From positions 248,001 through 312,000 of the forward strand of contig JAHHRL010000001.1 of assembly GCA_020025825.1 (NCBI GenBank): a stretch of 64,000 nucleotides of DNA. Direction: 5' to 3'. The position numbers were made by a program, and so were the translations under genes. The notes beneath the pieces are model-generated. The model made no database searches. It worked only from the letters and a program-made list of their open reading frames with translations, and was not told where the DNA came from. Of the stretch, positions 26,391 through 35,686 are shown in pieces; the stretch's first letter is position 1, and each line of letters starts with the position of its first letter. Source of the stretch: Faecalibacterium sp. (lineage in GTDB: Bacteria; Bacillota; Clostridia; Oscillospirales; Ruminococcaceae).

Positions 26391-26419
26391 ATTCTAACAT
26401 GTGTATGTGAATAAGTCAA
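26391..26419 (-). promoter_or_regulatory. Promoter of the riboswitch-symporter transcript
   Basis: On the minus strand TTGACT (26419-26414), 17-nt spacer, TAGAAT (26396-26391), about 30 nt before the first aptamer. The rest of the gap to 26589 shows only the AT-rich upstream region of the next gene. Confidence 0.75.
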
Positions 26420-26589
26420 TGGTTATTAAAAAGGTCATACTTATATTATTTTTTGCCCTTCTATCCCAGGTACTGGAAACCAATGTAAAATATTATGTTT
26501 TTGCATCGGCTTTGTGTTATACTAAAACAAATTGGCACGAGATTTACAATAAAAAAAGTGACAAGTAGCTAATTTAGGAGGAAAGCAGT

Positions 26590-27465
26590 ATGCAGGCAGC
26601 TATTCATAATGAATTTTTGACTTTAACTGTAGATACCCATGGCGCAGAGGCCGTAAGCGTAAAAAATAAAGCAGGCGAAGAGATGCTGTGGTCGGGTGAC
26701 CCGGCTGTATGGAGTGGACACGCACCGATTTTGTTCCCCTGGGCGGGGAACTATGGCGATGCTTTTACATACAAGGGCAAAACCTATCCGGGCGGCCGTC
26801 ATGGCTTTGCAAGACACATGGAGCACACTTTGCTGCAAGCACAGGGCGATACCATTAAGCTGGAGCTGCGCAGCAGTGCAGAAACCGCAAAACGCTACCC
26901 GTTTGATTTTGTTATGACAACGGTGTACCAGCTGGTAGGCCAACAGGTGCAGCTGCATGTTACAGTAGAAAATAAAAGTGAAGAAGCAATGCCTTTTGGT
27001 TTGGGCTTTCACCCGGGCTTTGCAATTCCGTTTGATGATGCACACACAACACAGGATTACGAGTTCCGCTTTGACAAGGTGGAGAGCCCCATCTGCATTG
27101 ATACCATGCCCAATGGTCTTGTAAGCGGAAAGTGCGGATTCTTCGGCACAAATATTCAGAAAATTCAACTGACAGATGAGCTGTTTGCAAATGATAGCTT
27201 CTGCCTGACCGGCCTAAACAGCAACACACTTGGCATTTACGAAAAAGATACCGGACGCTATATCAACTGTGAAATTTCCGGCTATCCGTATACACTGCTT
27301 TGGAGTGCACTTACCCCAAAAGTACAGTTTGTATGTATTGAACCTTGGCGCACATTGCCCGGTGCCGAAGGCGGCAGTGCAGAATTAAGCGCACACCCGG
27401 CGGCTAAAATTTTACAGCCGGGAGAAAGCGATACCACTACCCTGAAAATAAATTTTGCCCGATAA
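26590..27465 (+). CDS. Aldose 1-epimerase family protein (LacX-like)
   Basis: 291 residues with the galactose-mutarotase-like beta-sandwich pattern: WSGHAPILFPWAGNYGD, YPGGRHGFARHMEHT, and GLGFHPGFAIPF near 137-148, where the second His lies. It would interconvert the anomers of a hexose in the cytoplasm. The divergent LacX-type branch fits better than GalM, because the GalM NxxN/H signature is not evident. AGGAGG precedes the ATG. tcdA follows after 12 nt, so the two genes share a transcript despite unrelated roles. Confidence 0.87.
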   Translation: MQAAIHNEFLTLTVDTHGAEAVSVKNKAGEEMLWSGDPAVWSGHAPILFPWAGNYGDAFTYKGKTYPGGRHGFARHMEHTLLQAQGDTIKLELRSSAETAKRYPFDFVMTTVYQLVGQQVQLHVTVENKSEEAMPFGLGFHPGFAIPFDDAHTTQDYEFRFDKVESPICIDTMPNGLVSGKCGFFGTNIQKIQLTDELFANDSFCLTGLNSNTLGIYEKDTGRYINCEISGYPYTLLWSALTPKVQFVCIEPWRTLPGAEGGSAELSAHPAAKILQPGESDTTTLKINFAR

Positions 27466-27477
27466 AGGAGCGACCAT

Positions 27478-28185
27478 ATGGCATTTGATGAACGTACACG
27501 TTTGCTGCTGGGGGATACTGCGGTAGACAAATTAAAAGCAGCGCATGTGATTGTATTTGGCGTTGGCGGTGTAGGCGGCTATACCGTTGAAGCTTTGGCT
27601 CGTGCCGGTGTGGGAAAACTTACATTGGTGGATGCGGACGAAGTTACGGATTCCAACCGTAACCGTCAAATTTTGGCATTGCAGTCCACTGTGGGGCTGC
27701 CCAAAGTACAGGTAGCAGCGAAGCGCATTGCTGACATTAACCCGGAATGTCAGGTGGTGCCGATTCAGATGTTTTATACTCCGGATACTGCCGACGCAAT
27801 TGACTTTTCCGATGCGGATTATGTGGTAGATGCAATTGACACGGTATCTGCAAAATTGGCTCTGATTGCCAAGGCAAAGGCGGAGAACGTACCCATTATT
27901 TGCAGTATGGGAACAGGCAATAAGGTTCACCCGGAACTGCTGACGCTGACGACGCTGGACAAAACCAGTGGCTGCCCGCTGGCTAAGGTAATGCGTGTAG
28001 AGTGCCGCAAACGTGGATTGAAGGATGTACCTGTTGTTTACTCTACGGAGCCGGCCCGAAAGTGCTTTGTGCCGGATACAGAAGGAACGGGACGGCATGC
28101 GCCCGGCAGCAGCAGTTTTGTGCCGGGTACAGCAGGCTTACTTTTGGCAGGTAAGGTCATTCGGGACATTACGGGAATTGAATAA
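27478..28185 (+). CDS. tcdA: tRNA threonylcarbamoyladenosine dehydratase (TcdA)
   Basis: 235 residues. This E1-like adenylating enzyme cyclises t6A37 of tRNA to ct6A. Landmarks are FGVGGVGGYTVEALARAG with the nucleotide-binding Gly-rich loop (24-29), the DADEVTDSNRNRQ ATP site, DAIDTVSAKLALI, and the VECRKRGLK and STEP segments typical of TcdA/YgdL rather than MoeB or ThiF. Cys139 in ICSMGTGNK and Cys162 are present. AGGAG precedes the ATG. It lies 12 nt after the epimerase gene and ends at a strong terminator. Confidence 0.93.
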   Translation: MAFDERTRLLLGDTAVDKLKAAHVIVFGVGGVGGYTVEALARAGVGKLTLVDADEVTDSNRNRQILALQSTVGLPKVQVAAKRIADINPECQVVPIQMFYTPDTADAIDFSDADYVVDAIDTVSAKLALIAKAKAENVPIICSMGTGNKVHPELLTLTTLDKTSGCPLAKVMRVECRKRGLKDVPVVYSTEPARKCFVPDTEGTGRHAPGSSSFVPGTAGLLLAGKVIRDITGIE

Positions 28186-28188
28186 AGC

Positions 28189-28232
28189 AAAAGCCGTCCC
28201 TCCGGCAGTAAACCGGAGGGACGGCTTTTTTG
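28189..28232. terminator. Bidirectional intrinsic terminator
   Basis: AAAGCCGTCCCTCCGG with a 7-nt loop and perfect complement, then T run; between converging tcdA and proS. Confidence 0.93.
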
Positions 28233-28270
28233 TTATAGATTATGCGGAACACGCAGGCTGCGGTATATGC

Positions 28271-29710
28271 TTAGTAAGCAATACCCCAAACAACCATGCT
28301 CTTAGCAGGCTTGCCACAGCAGGGGCAAACGTCGCTCAGCTGCTCCTGCTCGAAAGGCATGCAGCGGCTGGACAGGCCAGCTTCTTCCTTCATCTTCATT
28401 TCGCATTCCAAATCACCGCACCACATGGTCTTGATGAAACCAGTGTGAGTAGAAGCCAGCTCCTTGACTTCGTCAAAGGTAGTTGCACTCCAAGTACGGT
28501 TCTGGCGGTTTTCCAGTGCTTTATTGTACAGGTCCTTTGCCAGCTGCTCCAGCAGAGCAGGTACTGCGGTTTCCAGCTCGTCCAGGCTGACGAAAATCTT
28601 TTCACGGGTATCACGGCGAACCAGAACACACTGGTTCTTCTCGATATCCTTGGGGCCGATTTCCAGGCGCAGAGGAACGCCCTTCATCTCCCACTGGCTG
28701 AACTTCCAGCCGGGAGAGTTATCGCTGTCATCCAGCTTGACACGGGCAACCTTGGACAGGCGCTGTGCCAGCTCGGCAGCCTTTTCGCTTACGCCGGGCT
28801 TATGTGCTGCGATAGGCACGACAACCAACTGGAAGGGAGCGATAGCGGGGGGCAGAATCAGGCCGCTGTCATCACCGTGGGTCATGATGATTGCGCCAAC
28901 CAAGCGGGTGGAAACGCCCCAGCTTGTCTGGAACGGATACTGCAGCTTGTTGTCACGGCCCTGGAAGGTAACGTCGTATGCACGGCTGAACTTATCGCCA
29001 AAGTAGTGGCTGGTGCCGCTCTGCAGGCTCTTGCCGTCCTTCATCATAGCTTCGATGGTGTAGGTAGCCTCTGCACCGGCAAACTTTTCCTTATCGGTCT
29101 TGCGGCCCTTCAAAACAGGGATGCACAGGTCCTTTTCGCAGAAGTTTGCGTAGATGTTCAGCATCTGCTGTGTTTCTGCTTCAGCCTCGGCGCTGGTTTC
29201 GTGGATGGTGTGACCCTCGTTCCACCAGAACTCACGGCTGCGCAGGAAGGGGCGGGTAGTCTTTTCCCAACGCAGCACGCTGCACCACTGGTTATACTTC
29301 ATGGGCAGCTCACGGTAGCTGTGCAGCACACGGCTCCAGTGGTCGCAGAACATGGTCTCACTGGTGGGGCGCACAGCCAAACGCTCTTCCAACGGGTCGT
29401 CGCCGCCGGCGGTAACCCATGCTACTTCGGGAGCAAAGCCGTTAACAAGCTCGCCCTCCTTCTTAAGCAGGCTTTCGGGAATCAGCACGGGCATAGCCAC
29501 GTTTTCGTGGCCGGTAGCCTTAAACTCGCCATCCAGAATATGCTGGATGTTTTCCCAAATTGCCTGACCGTAGGGGCGCAGGATGACAAAGCCCTTTACG
29601 CTGGAATACTCAATCAACTCTGCCTTAGTGCAGATGTCGGTATACCACTGTGCGAAGTTGTCCTCCTGGCTGGTGATTGCCTTAACCAGTTTCTGATTGT
29701 CTTTTGCCAT
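28271..29710 (-). CDS. proS: Prolyl-tRNA synthetase, short (type 3, archaeal/eukaryotic-like) form
   Basis: 479 residues from the ATG at 29710, 9 nt after AGGAGG; the upstream extension runs through this site and is rejected. The class II core includes [41 protein letters not shown] and [10 protein letters not shown]. It lacks the long editing insertion of the common bacterial ProS and keeps the C-terminal zinc-binding-like Cys set (CGDLECEMK and CPCCGKP), so it is the short type 3 enzyme. It charges tRNA-Pro; a tRNA-Pro gene is at 43736. No T-box was seen in its short leader. Confidence 0.95.
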   Translation of the reverse strand: MAKDNQKLVKAITSQEDNFAQWYTDICTKAELIEYSSVKGFVILRPYGQAIWENIQHILDGEFKATGHENVAMPVLIPESLLKKEGELVNGFAPEVAWVTAGGDDPLEERLAVRPTSETMFCDHWSRVLHSYRELPMKYNQWCSVLRWEKTTRPFLRSREFWWNEGHTIHETSAEAEAETQQMLNIYANFCEKDLCIPVLKGRKTDKEKFAGAEATYTIEAMMKDGKSLQSGTSHYFGDKFSRAYDVTFQGRDNKLQYPFQTSWGVSTRLVGAIIMTHGDDSGLILPPAIAPFQLVVVPIAAHKPGVSEKAAELAQRLSKVARVKLDDSDNSPGWKFSQWEMKGVPLRLEIGPKDIEKNQCVLVRRDTREKIFVSLDELETAVPALLEQLAKDLYNKALENRQNRTWSATTFDEVKELASTHTGFIKTMWCGDLECEMKMKEEAGLSSRCMPFEQEQLSDVCPCCGKPAKSMVVWGIAY

Positions 29711-29796
29711 TTTATAATTCCTCCTTAGGCCGTGCGCCAAACGGCGGGCGTTCCGCACGAACCTGAATTAAAAAGCAGCCCTTTGCCGCTTTTGCC

Positions 29797-29840
29797 AAAA
29801 CAAAACGAAAGCCCCCAGCCATGTCGGAGGGGGCTTTCTA
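29797..29840 (-). terminator. Intrinsic terminator of acpP
   Basis: On the minus strand GAAAGCCCCC pairs with GGGGGCTTTC, followed by GTTTTGTTTTGG. It lies between the acpP stop and proS. Confidence 0.85.
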
Positions 29841-29851
29841 AAAAAGGCAGA

Positions 29852-30094
29852 TTAGTCTTCGATTTCCGCGTTTGCTTCCACGTATTTGACCAAATCGCCA
29901 ACCAGACGCATTCCCTCGATTGCTTCATCAGGAATCTCGATGCCAAACTCGTCCTCCAAGCTCATCACAACGTCTACTACGTCCAAGCTGTCAGCATCCA
30001 AATCGTTCAGCATATCGGTTTCCATGGAAAGGGTGTTGGGGTCGATGCTCAGCTGGTCGGCCAGAATGTCACGAATCGTTTCAAAAACGCTCAT
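29852..30094 (-). CDS. acpP: Acyl carrier protein
   Basis: 80 residues, very acidic, with the phosphopantetheine site S36 in DADSLDVVDVVM. It carries acyl chains for fatty-acid synthesis. The start at 30094 follows AAGGAG by 9 nt; the 20-residue upstream extension lacks any ACP similarity and is rejected. In many Firmicutes acpP sits in the fab/plsX cluster; here it stands alone, upstream of proS but separated from it by a terminator. It could be a second, specialised ACP; the sequence alone does not decide. Confidence 0.93.
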   Translation of the reverse strand: MSVFETIRDILADQLSIDPNTLSMETDMLNDLDADSLDVVDVVMSLEDEFGIEIPDEAIEGMRLVGDLVKYVEANAEIED

Positions 30095-30240
30095 ACAATG
30101 AATCTCCTTATATGTTGGTATTAAATAAATCTTTTTGGAAAGCACCTGCACCACTGTGCGATGTCTTCCTATTGTTTATATCCCATGCAGGCGGGCTTGT
30201 CAAGCCTTGATTATGAAGGGAATGCAACAATTTTATGTAC

Positions 30241-30269
30241 TTGTCATACATTCAGGGGATTCCTATAAT
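30241..30269 (+). promoter_or_regulatory. Promoter of dapF-dapL
   Basis: TTGTCA, 17-nt spacer, TATAAT, about 35 nt upstream of the TTG start of dapF. Confidence 0.75.
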
Positions 30270-30303
30270 ATAATGATAAGGTAAAACGCAGGGAGGTGTT
30301 GTT

Positions 30304-31152
30304 TTGAAACTGACTTTTACAAAAATGCAGGGTTGTGGAAACGATTATATTTATCTGGACTGCCGTGCAAAGGGTGTCCCGGCGGACATTGTCTGTTTGT
30401 GCCAAAAATTAAGCAGAAGGCATCTTTCGGTGGGAGCTGACGGCATCATTTGCATCTGTGCGCCGAGCAGCAGTGATGCAGATGCAGCGATGCGGATGTT
30501 TAATGCGGACGGCAGCGAAGGCAGGATGTGCGGCAACGGAATCCGTTGTGTGGCACAATGGCTGCATACACATGATAAAACACTGGAACACAAAGACTGC
30601 TTAAAGATAGATACACGCAGTGGGTGCAAAACACTTTATCGCAAAGGCGACGGTGTTTGGTGCGTTGATATGGGAACCTACAGCACCAAGGCGAAAGAAC
30701 TGCCTGCTGAGGGCTTTGGCGACAGGGACCTGATAGATGTGCCTTTGCAAGTAGAAGGAAAAATGTGGCAGGTAACCTGCGTGCAGGTGGGCAATCCGCA
30801 TTGTGTAACAATTGTGCCGGAAACGGATACGCTAAAGTTAGCACAAATAGGTCCTGCGTTTGAAAAACACGAAGCCTTTCCTGAGCAGGTGAACACGGAG
30901 TTTGTACAGGTTGTGGATTCAACACACTTGAAAATGCGTGTATGGGAGCGTGGCAGCGGCGAAACATGGGCCTGCGGAACAGGCACGTGTGCGACAGTTG
31001 CAGCCATGGTGGAACAGGGAATTTGCAAACCGGATACGGATGTGCAGGTACAACTGCTGGGCGGCACGTTGACGATTCGGGTGATGAAGGATAAAACCAT
31101 TTGGATGACAGGCCCGGCAGAAACGGTATTTGAAGGCATAGCAGAACTATAA
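30304..31152 (+). CDS. dapF: Diaminopimelate epimerase
   Basis: 282 residues. It converts LL- to meso-diaminopimelate for peptidoglycan and lysine. The two catalytic cysteines are C76 in GRMCGNGIRC and C224 in ETWACGTGTCA, and the N-terminal MQGCGNDYIYLD is typical. The start is a TTG, 7 nt after GGGAGG; there is no in-frame ATG closer to the site. dapL, whose product is its substrate, follows after 23 nt, so the operon makes meso-DAP by the aminotransferase route. Confidence 0.95.
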   Translation: MKLTFTKMQGCGNDYIYLDCRAKGVPADIVCLCQKLSRRHLSVGADGIICICAPSSSDADAAMRMFNADGSEGRMCGNGIRCVAQWLHTHDKTLEHKDCLKIDTRSGCKTLYRKGDGVWCVDMGTYSTKAKELPAEGFGDRDLIDVPLQVEGKMWQVTCVQVGNPHCVTIVPETDTLKLAQIGPAFEKHEAFPEQVNTEFVQVVDSTHLKMRVWERGSGETWACGTGTCATVAAMVEQGICKPDTDVQVQLLGGTLTIRVMKDKTIWMTGPAETVFEGIAEL

Positions 31153-31175
31153 CAGCAAGAGGGTGATGGGCTGGG

Positions 31176-32369
31176 ATGAAACTAAACCACAATTACAGCA
31201 GCTTAACGGCAAACTATCTGTTTACAGAGGTTGCCCATAAGGTGAATGCGTATGTGGAAAAACATCCGGAAAAAGAAATTATCAGGCTGGGCATCGGCGA
31301 TGTAACACAGCCGCTTGTAAAATGTGCTGTAGAGGCAATGCAGCAGGCAAGCCAAGAGATGGGAACAAGAGAAGGCTTCCACGGGTATGGCCCGGAGCAA
31401 GGCTATGCCTTTTTGCGGCAGGCGATACAGGCACGGTATGCGCAATGGAATGCAGCGGTTGACCAAACAGAGATTTTTGTAAGCGATGGTGCAAAAAGTG
31501 ACTTAGCCAACATACTGGGGCTTTTTGATGTGGATAACATAGTGCTTGTGCCGGACCCGGTGTATCCCGTTTATGTGGACGATAACCAAATGGACGGCCG
31601 CAAAATTGTGTATGTCCACGGAAACAGGGAGAACAGCTTTCTGCCCATGCCGGACCCGACAATACAAGCGGATATTATTTATTTGTGCAGCCCGAACAAT
31701 CCCACAGGGGCTGCTTACACAAAAAGGCAACTGGAAAGCTGGGTGGAATATGCACGTGCACAAGATGCCGTCATTTTGTATGATGCAGCATATGAGAGCT
31801 TTATCACGCAGGCAGATTGCCCACACAGCATCTACGAGATAGACGGTGCAAAAGAGTGTGCGATTGAAATTTGCTCGTTTTCCAAAATAGCGGGCTTTAC
31901 CGGTACAAGGTGCGGGTATACAGTTGTTCCGCTTTGTTTGGAACGGCAGAGGATGCGGCTAAATCCAATGTGGCGGCGCCGGCAGACTACAAAGTTTAAT
32001 GGGGTAGCGTATGTTGTACAGCGGGCAGCGGCGGCTGTGCTTACGCAGCAAGGCTTAGTACAAATACAAAAGAATCTGGACTATTACCACAATAATGCAA
32101 GGGTGCTTGCAGATGTACTGCACCGTGCAGGAATATGGTATTGCGGTGGAGAAAACAGCCCTTATTTGTGGATGCAATGCCCGGGGCAAATGACAAGCTG
32201 GCAGTTTTTTGATTGGCTTTTGGAAAACTGCGGTATTGTCGGGACACCGGGTGCAGGATTTGGTGCTTGCGGCGAGGGATATTTTCGGCTGTCTGCATTT
32301 GGAAATGCGGAGCAGACAGAGATTGCTGCACAGGCAATGCAGCAAAAACTGATGGAATGCTTTGGATAG
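31176..32369 (+). CDS. dapL: LL-diaminopimelate aminotransferase
   Basis: 397 residues, class I/II PLP aminotransferase. It turns tetrahydrodipicolinate directly into LL-diaminopimelate. Visible are FHGYGPEQGYAFLR (substrate part), LCSPNNPTGAAY, YDAAYESFI and the PLP lysine K237 in SFSKIAGFTGTRCGY. The DapL shortcut bypasses DapD/C/E and is common in Clostridia and in chlamydiae. It is 23 nt downstream of dapF and closes with a strong terminator. Some members are also annotated as MalY/PatB-like, but the pairing with dapF supports DapL. Confidence 0.93.
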   Translation: MKLNHNYSSLTANYLFTEVAHKVNAYVEKHPEKEIIRLGIGDVTQPLVKCAVEAMQQASQEMGTREGFHGYGPEQGYAFLRQAIQARYAQWNAAVDQTEIFVSDGAKSDLANILGLFDVDNIVLVPDPVYPVYVDDNQMDGRKIVYVHGNRENSFLPMPDPTIQADIIYLCSPNNPTGAAYTKRQLESWVEYARAQDAVILYDAAYESFITQADCPHSIYEIDGAKECAIEICSFSKIAGFTGTRCGYTVVPLCLERQRMRLNPMWRRRQTTKFNGVAYVVQRAAAAVLTQQGLVQIQKNLDYYHNNARVLADVLHRAGIWYCGGENSPYLWMQCPGQMTSWQFFDWLLENCGIVGTPGAGFGACGEGYFRLSAFGNAEQTEIAAQAMQQKLMECFG

Positions 32370-32380
32370 AAAGAATAAAT

Positions 32381-32415
32381 AAAAGGGCGGCATGGTTTAA
32401 CCATGCCGCCCTTTT
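32381..32415. terminator. Bidirectional intrinsic terminator
   Basis: AAAAGGGCGGCATGG, TTTAA loop, and its perfect complement ending in TTTT; between converging dapL and the second MATE gene. Confidence 0.92.
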
Positions 32416-32423
32416 AGGCTGGA

Positions 32424-33791
32424 TTAGTTTGTTTCTTGGGAAGCAAGAATTTTAGTGAGCCATTTTCCTCGATAGTAATAGATGAGGAACATAATAGATG
32501 CCAGAGTCCAAGTGAGCGGATAACTGAAAGCAACGGTTTGGACGGTGTGAGAAACAGGAACAACGAACAAAATCCAAGCAAGACGCAGCAAACAAACAAC
32601 AAAGACAGTAATCAGAGTAGGAACCTTAACATCACCGCAGCCACGCAGTGCGCCGGACAGCACCTCGATAGAGATGTAAGTAACATAGGTAGGAACCAGC
32701 ATGTGCATGATTTGGACACCCTGAGAAACAACAACGGGGTCTTGGCTGAACAATCGGAAAAGGGGCTGGCTGGCGATATACATAAAAATACTGGTAAGAA
32801 TTGTTATGGTAAAGGTCATTGCCAGACAAATATTTGTACCCTTCTTTACACGGTCGTAACGCTTTGCACCAAAATTTTGACCGGCAAAAGTAGTGATGGC
32901 AAGGCCCATGGAACCAAGCGTCATCCAGTACAGCAAATCAATTTTTCCGTATACACTCCATGCGGCAACAACTATCGTACCAAAGCCGTTAATGCTGGTT
33001 TGAATTACAATGTTGCTAACGCTGTACAGTGATGATTGTGCTGCTGCGGGCAAGCCGATTGCAAAGATGCCACGCAGAATATGCGGCTCCATTTTCAGCT
33101 TGGACAGCTTTAAGTCCCAAGGCATATCGGTAACCTTTTTCAGCCACCATAAGGTACATACAGCGCTGACAAACTGGCTTATAATCGTAGCCAAAGCTGC
33201 GCCGGCTACACCCCAAGGAATAACGGCAACAAATAAGTAGTCCAGAACAATATTGACCAGAGAAGCAATAATCAAAAAGTACAGCGGGCGCTTTGTGTCG
33301 CCAACCGCACGCAGAATACCGGTACCGGTATTGTACAGCATCTGAGGAATCATGCCTAAAAAGTAGATGCGCAGGTATAGCGTGGCAGAATCAATGACAT
33401 CTGCAGGGGTGTTCATCCAAACAAGGGCCTGACGGCTGATGAGCATACCCAAAACGGTTAATAAGGCACCGCCAACTAAAGAAAGCGCCAGAGATGTATG
33501 TACCTGATGGTCGACCATGGTTTCATCGCCGGCACCATAGCTTTGGGCAATAATGATACTGGAACCACTGCACAGACCTACAAAAAAGCCCAGCAGCAAA
33601 GCTACAAATGCGCCGGTTGCGCCAACGGCTGCAAGTGCCTGAGTACCAACATAGTTGCCGACGATTAGTGTGTCGACCGTGTTGTACAGCTGCTGAAACA
33701 AAGTGCCAAAGAAAATCGGGAGAAAAAGTTTCATCAGCTGGGATGGAATGTTACCAACCAGAATTGTGTTTTGCTTTATTGTGCTTCCCAT
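32424..33791 (-). CDS. MATE-family efflux transporter
   Basis: 455 residues, about 12 helices, with paired MATE repeats: LPIFFGTLFQQLYNTVDTLIVGNYVG at the start and LPAAAQSSLYSVSNIVIQTSING near 255. Antiporter of drugs or organic cations; substrate unknown. GGAGG lies 7 nt before the ATG. It differs strongly in sequence from the MATE protein at 8143-9549, so the two belong to separate subfamilies. It is monocistronic on the minus strand. Confidence 0.92.
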   Translation of the reverse strand: MGSTIKQNTILVGNIPSQLMKLFLPIFFGTLFQQLYNTVDTLIVGNYVGTQALAAVGATGAFVALLLGFFVGLCSGSSIIIAQSYGAGDETMVDHQVHTSLALSLVGGALLTVLGMLISRQALVWMNTPADVIDSATLYLRIYFLGMIPQMLYNTGTGILRAVGDTKRPLYFLIIASLVNIVLDYLFVAVIPWGVAGAALATIISQFVSAVCTLWWLKKVTDMPWDLKLSKLKMEPHILRGIFAIGLPAAAQSSLYSVSNIVIQTSINGFGTIVVAAWSVYGKIDLLYWMTLGSMGLAITTFAGQNFGAKRYDRVKKGTNICLAMTFTITILTSIFMYIASQPLFRLFSQDPVVVSQGVQIMHMLVPTYVTYISIEVLSGALRGCGDVKVPTLITVFVVCLLRLAWILFVVPVSHTVQTVAFSYPLTWTLASIMFLIYYYRGKWLTKILASQETN

Positions 33792-34006
33792 GATAATGCC
33801 TCCGCAAACGACATGAAATAGAAAAAATATTACATTTTTTCATTCTACTCCCAAGCTGTATAAAAGTAAACTTGGTAAAGTTCATGTACTTACTGTCAAA
33901 AAAACATTGCTTTTTGTACTTTTTACAGAGAGAGCTTGCGACATGAACAAAATGATACATGCGAGCGTGCGGATGTGCTACAATACGGAAGGGAGGAAAA
34001 GATGAA

Positions 34007-34450
34007 ATGCGGATTTTGATTGATGCAGATGCATGTCCGGTCGTTCGTATTACAGAGCAGGAAGCAAAACAGCGCAAAATTCTACTGATGCTTTTTTGTG
34101 ACACAAACCATGTGATACAATCGGAATATGCAATGGTAAAAACGATTGGTGCAGGTGCGGACGCAGTGGATTTTGCCCTGACGGCGGAGTGCAAGGCCGG
34201 AGATGTGGTAATTACGCAGGATTACGGGCTGGCGGCTATGATTCTCGCTAAGGGTGCGTATGGACTGCACCAAAGCGGAATGCGGTACACAAACGAAAAC
34301 ATCGACAGGCTGTTGATGGAACGCCATCTGGCAAAAAAGGCACGTATGGCAAAATCTAAAAATCATCTGAAAGGACCTTCCCGACGGACCAAAGAGGATG
34401 ACAAGGCATTTTTGATGGCTTTAGAAAAACTTTTGGATGAAATAGAATAA
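34007..34450 (+). CDS. YaiI/YqxD family protein (UPF0178)
   Basis: 147 residues from ATG RILIDADACPV, with GGAGG 10 nt upstream; the longer frame starting at 33959 is unsupported. The family pattern (DUF188) is clear: DADACPVV at the start, DTNHV, GADAVDFAL, and GDVVITQDYGLAAM with conserved acidic residues, as in PIN-like nucleases. A nuclease or RNA-processing role is suspected for the family but not shown. Single gene, ended by a terminator. Confidence 0.9.
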   Translation: MRILIDADACPVVRITEQEAKQRKILLMLFCDTNHVIQSEYAMVKTIGAGADAVDFALTAECKAGDVVITQDYGLAAMILAKGAYGLHQSGMRYTNENIDRLLMERHLAKKARMAKSKNHLKGPSRRTKEDDKAFLMALEKLLDEIE

Positions 34451-34490
34451 AAAAAGACGCAAAGCGTAATGGTACGCTTTGCGTCTTTTT
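34451..34490. terminator. Bidirectional intrinsic terminator
   Basis: AAAAAGACGCAAAGCGTA, ATGG loop and perfect complement ending in five T, between converging genes. Confidence 0.93.
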
Positions 34491-34505
34491 GGTTATATAC
34501 AAAAA

Positions 34506-35642
34506 TCAGCCTTCTGCAGGGGGTTCCGCTGTAGTGGAAGCGGCACGACGCTTCATTACGTCGTTACGAACTAACTGGTACAATGTAGCAGCCAAAGGTA
34601 CGCCAATCAGCATACCAAGGATGCCCATAATGCCGCCGCCAACGGTAACGGCTACCATAACCCACAAGCCGGGCAAACCGATGGAGCTGCCAACTACCTT
34701 GGGGTAAATCAGGTCGCCTTCCAACTGCTGGAGAACAACCAGAAAAATCAGGAACAATACAGCCTGTCCAGGGGATACCGTCATAATCATCAGTGCGCCA
34801 ACAGCAGCGCCGATATAGGCACCTGCCACGGGAATCAGTGCGGTAAAGCCCACAAGCGTGCCAATCATTGTTGCATAGGGGAAACGGAAAATCCACATAC
34901 CCAAAATGCACAATCCACCCAAAATGACGGCCTCCATACACTGCCCAACTACAAAATGATGGAAAGTGTTGTCTGCGGTAGAAAGTACATAGTTTACACG
35001 GTGGGAAATCTTGCCGCCGAAGTAAGTGTGGATGAGTGTGTTCAACTGGTGTGCCAGACGCTCCTTACCTGCCAGCAGATAAATAGCAAACACCAGACAC
35101 AGAACAGAGGTGACCAGTGCGGAAAAGGTGGTGCTTACAGCGCTGATAATGGAGTTCATGGTACCGCCAATACCGTTCATCAACCAGTTGGCAGCGGTGG
35201 AAATCAGGTTTTCCCAATCAATAGTGGCTAAATTTGCAGTTACAAGTTCCTGCGGAACATCCCATTGCAGTACGTCCTCCACCCAGATGAGAATGCGGGT
35301 GATGGCTGCGGGCAAGCGGTCTAACAGCAGCTGCACACAGGCAACCAGTTCCGGCAGAATAGTGCCCAGAACCAACGCAAAAACCAGTATAATGATTGCC
35401 AAAGCAAGCAGCATACACATAGGACGTTTTAGTTTTGGACATTTTGCAAAAGACAGGTGCTTTTCAAAAAAGCTCATAGGGATATTCAGGGTATAGGCAA
35501 CGACAAAGCCGAGAAATAGCGGTACGGCAGCACCTAGGGCAATTAGAGAAATATTAGCTGCCAGATGCCAATAGTGAATAACCAGATATGTAATTACTAC
35601 AGTAATGCCTGCGCGGAAACAGCTGTTCCATTCTAATTTCAT
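34506..35642 (-). CDS. AI-2E family transporter
   Basis: 378 residues with the AI-2E/PerM layout: two N-terminal helices followed by VVAYTLNIPMSFFEK, a long central hydrophilic part, then five or six C-terminal helices containing FPYATMIGTLVGFTALIPVAGAYIGAA and LEGDLIYPKVVGSSIGLPGLWVM. Members transport quorum signals, Na+ or other solutes; the name does not fix the substrate. GGA lies upstream of the ATG. It ends in a Pro/Ala-rich tail and shares the terminator with the DUF188 gene. Confidence 0.9.
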   Translation of the reverse strand: MKLEWNSCFRAGITVVITYLVIHYWHLAANISLIALGAAVPLFLGFVVAYTLNIPMSFFEKHLSFAKCPKLKRPMCMLLALAIIILVFALVLGTILPELVACVQLLLDRLPAAITRILIWVEDVLQWDVPQELVTANLATIDWENLISTAANWLMNGIGGTMNSIISAVSTTFSALVTSVLCLVFAIYLLAGKERLAHQLNTLIHTYFGGKISHRVNYVLSTADNTFHHFVVGQCMEAVILGGLCILGMWIFRFPYATMIGTLVGFTALIPVAGAYIGAAVGALMIMTVSPGQAVLFLIFLVVLQQLEGDLIYPKVVGSSIGLPGLWVMVAVTVGGGIMGILGMLIGVPLAATLYQLVRNDVMKRRAASTTAEPPAEG

Positions 35643-35686
35643 GGGAATCCTTTCTGTTGGTGAGGTGATTTAAGTTTGAAAAATCA

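Noticed and set aside
28025..29728. 567-codon plus-strand open frame opposite proS
   Set aside because: ProS on the minus strand accounts for it. The frame also starts inside tcdA and runs through the terminator.
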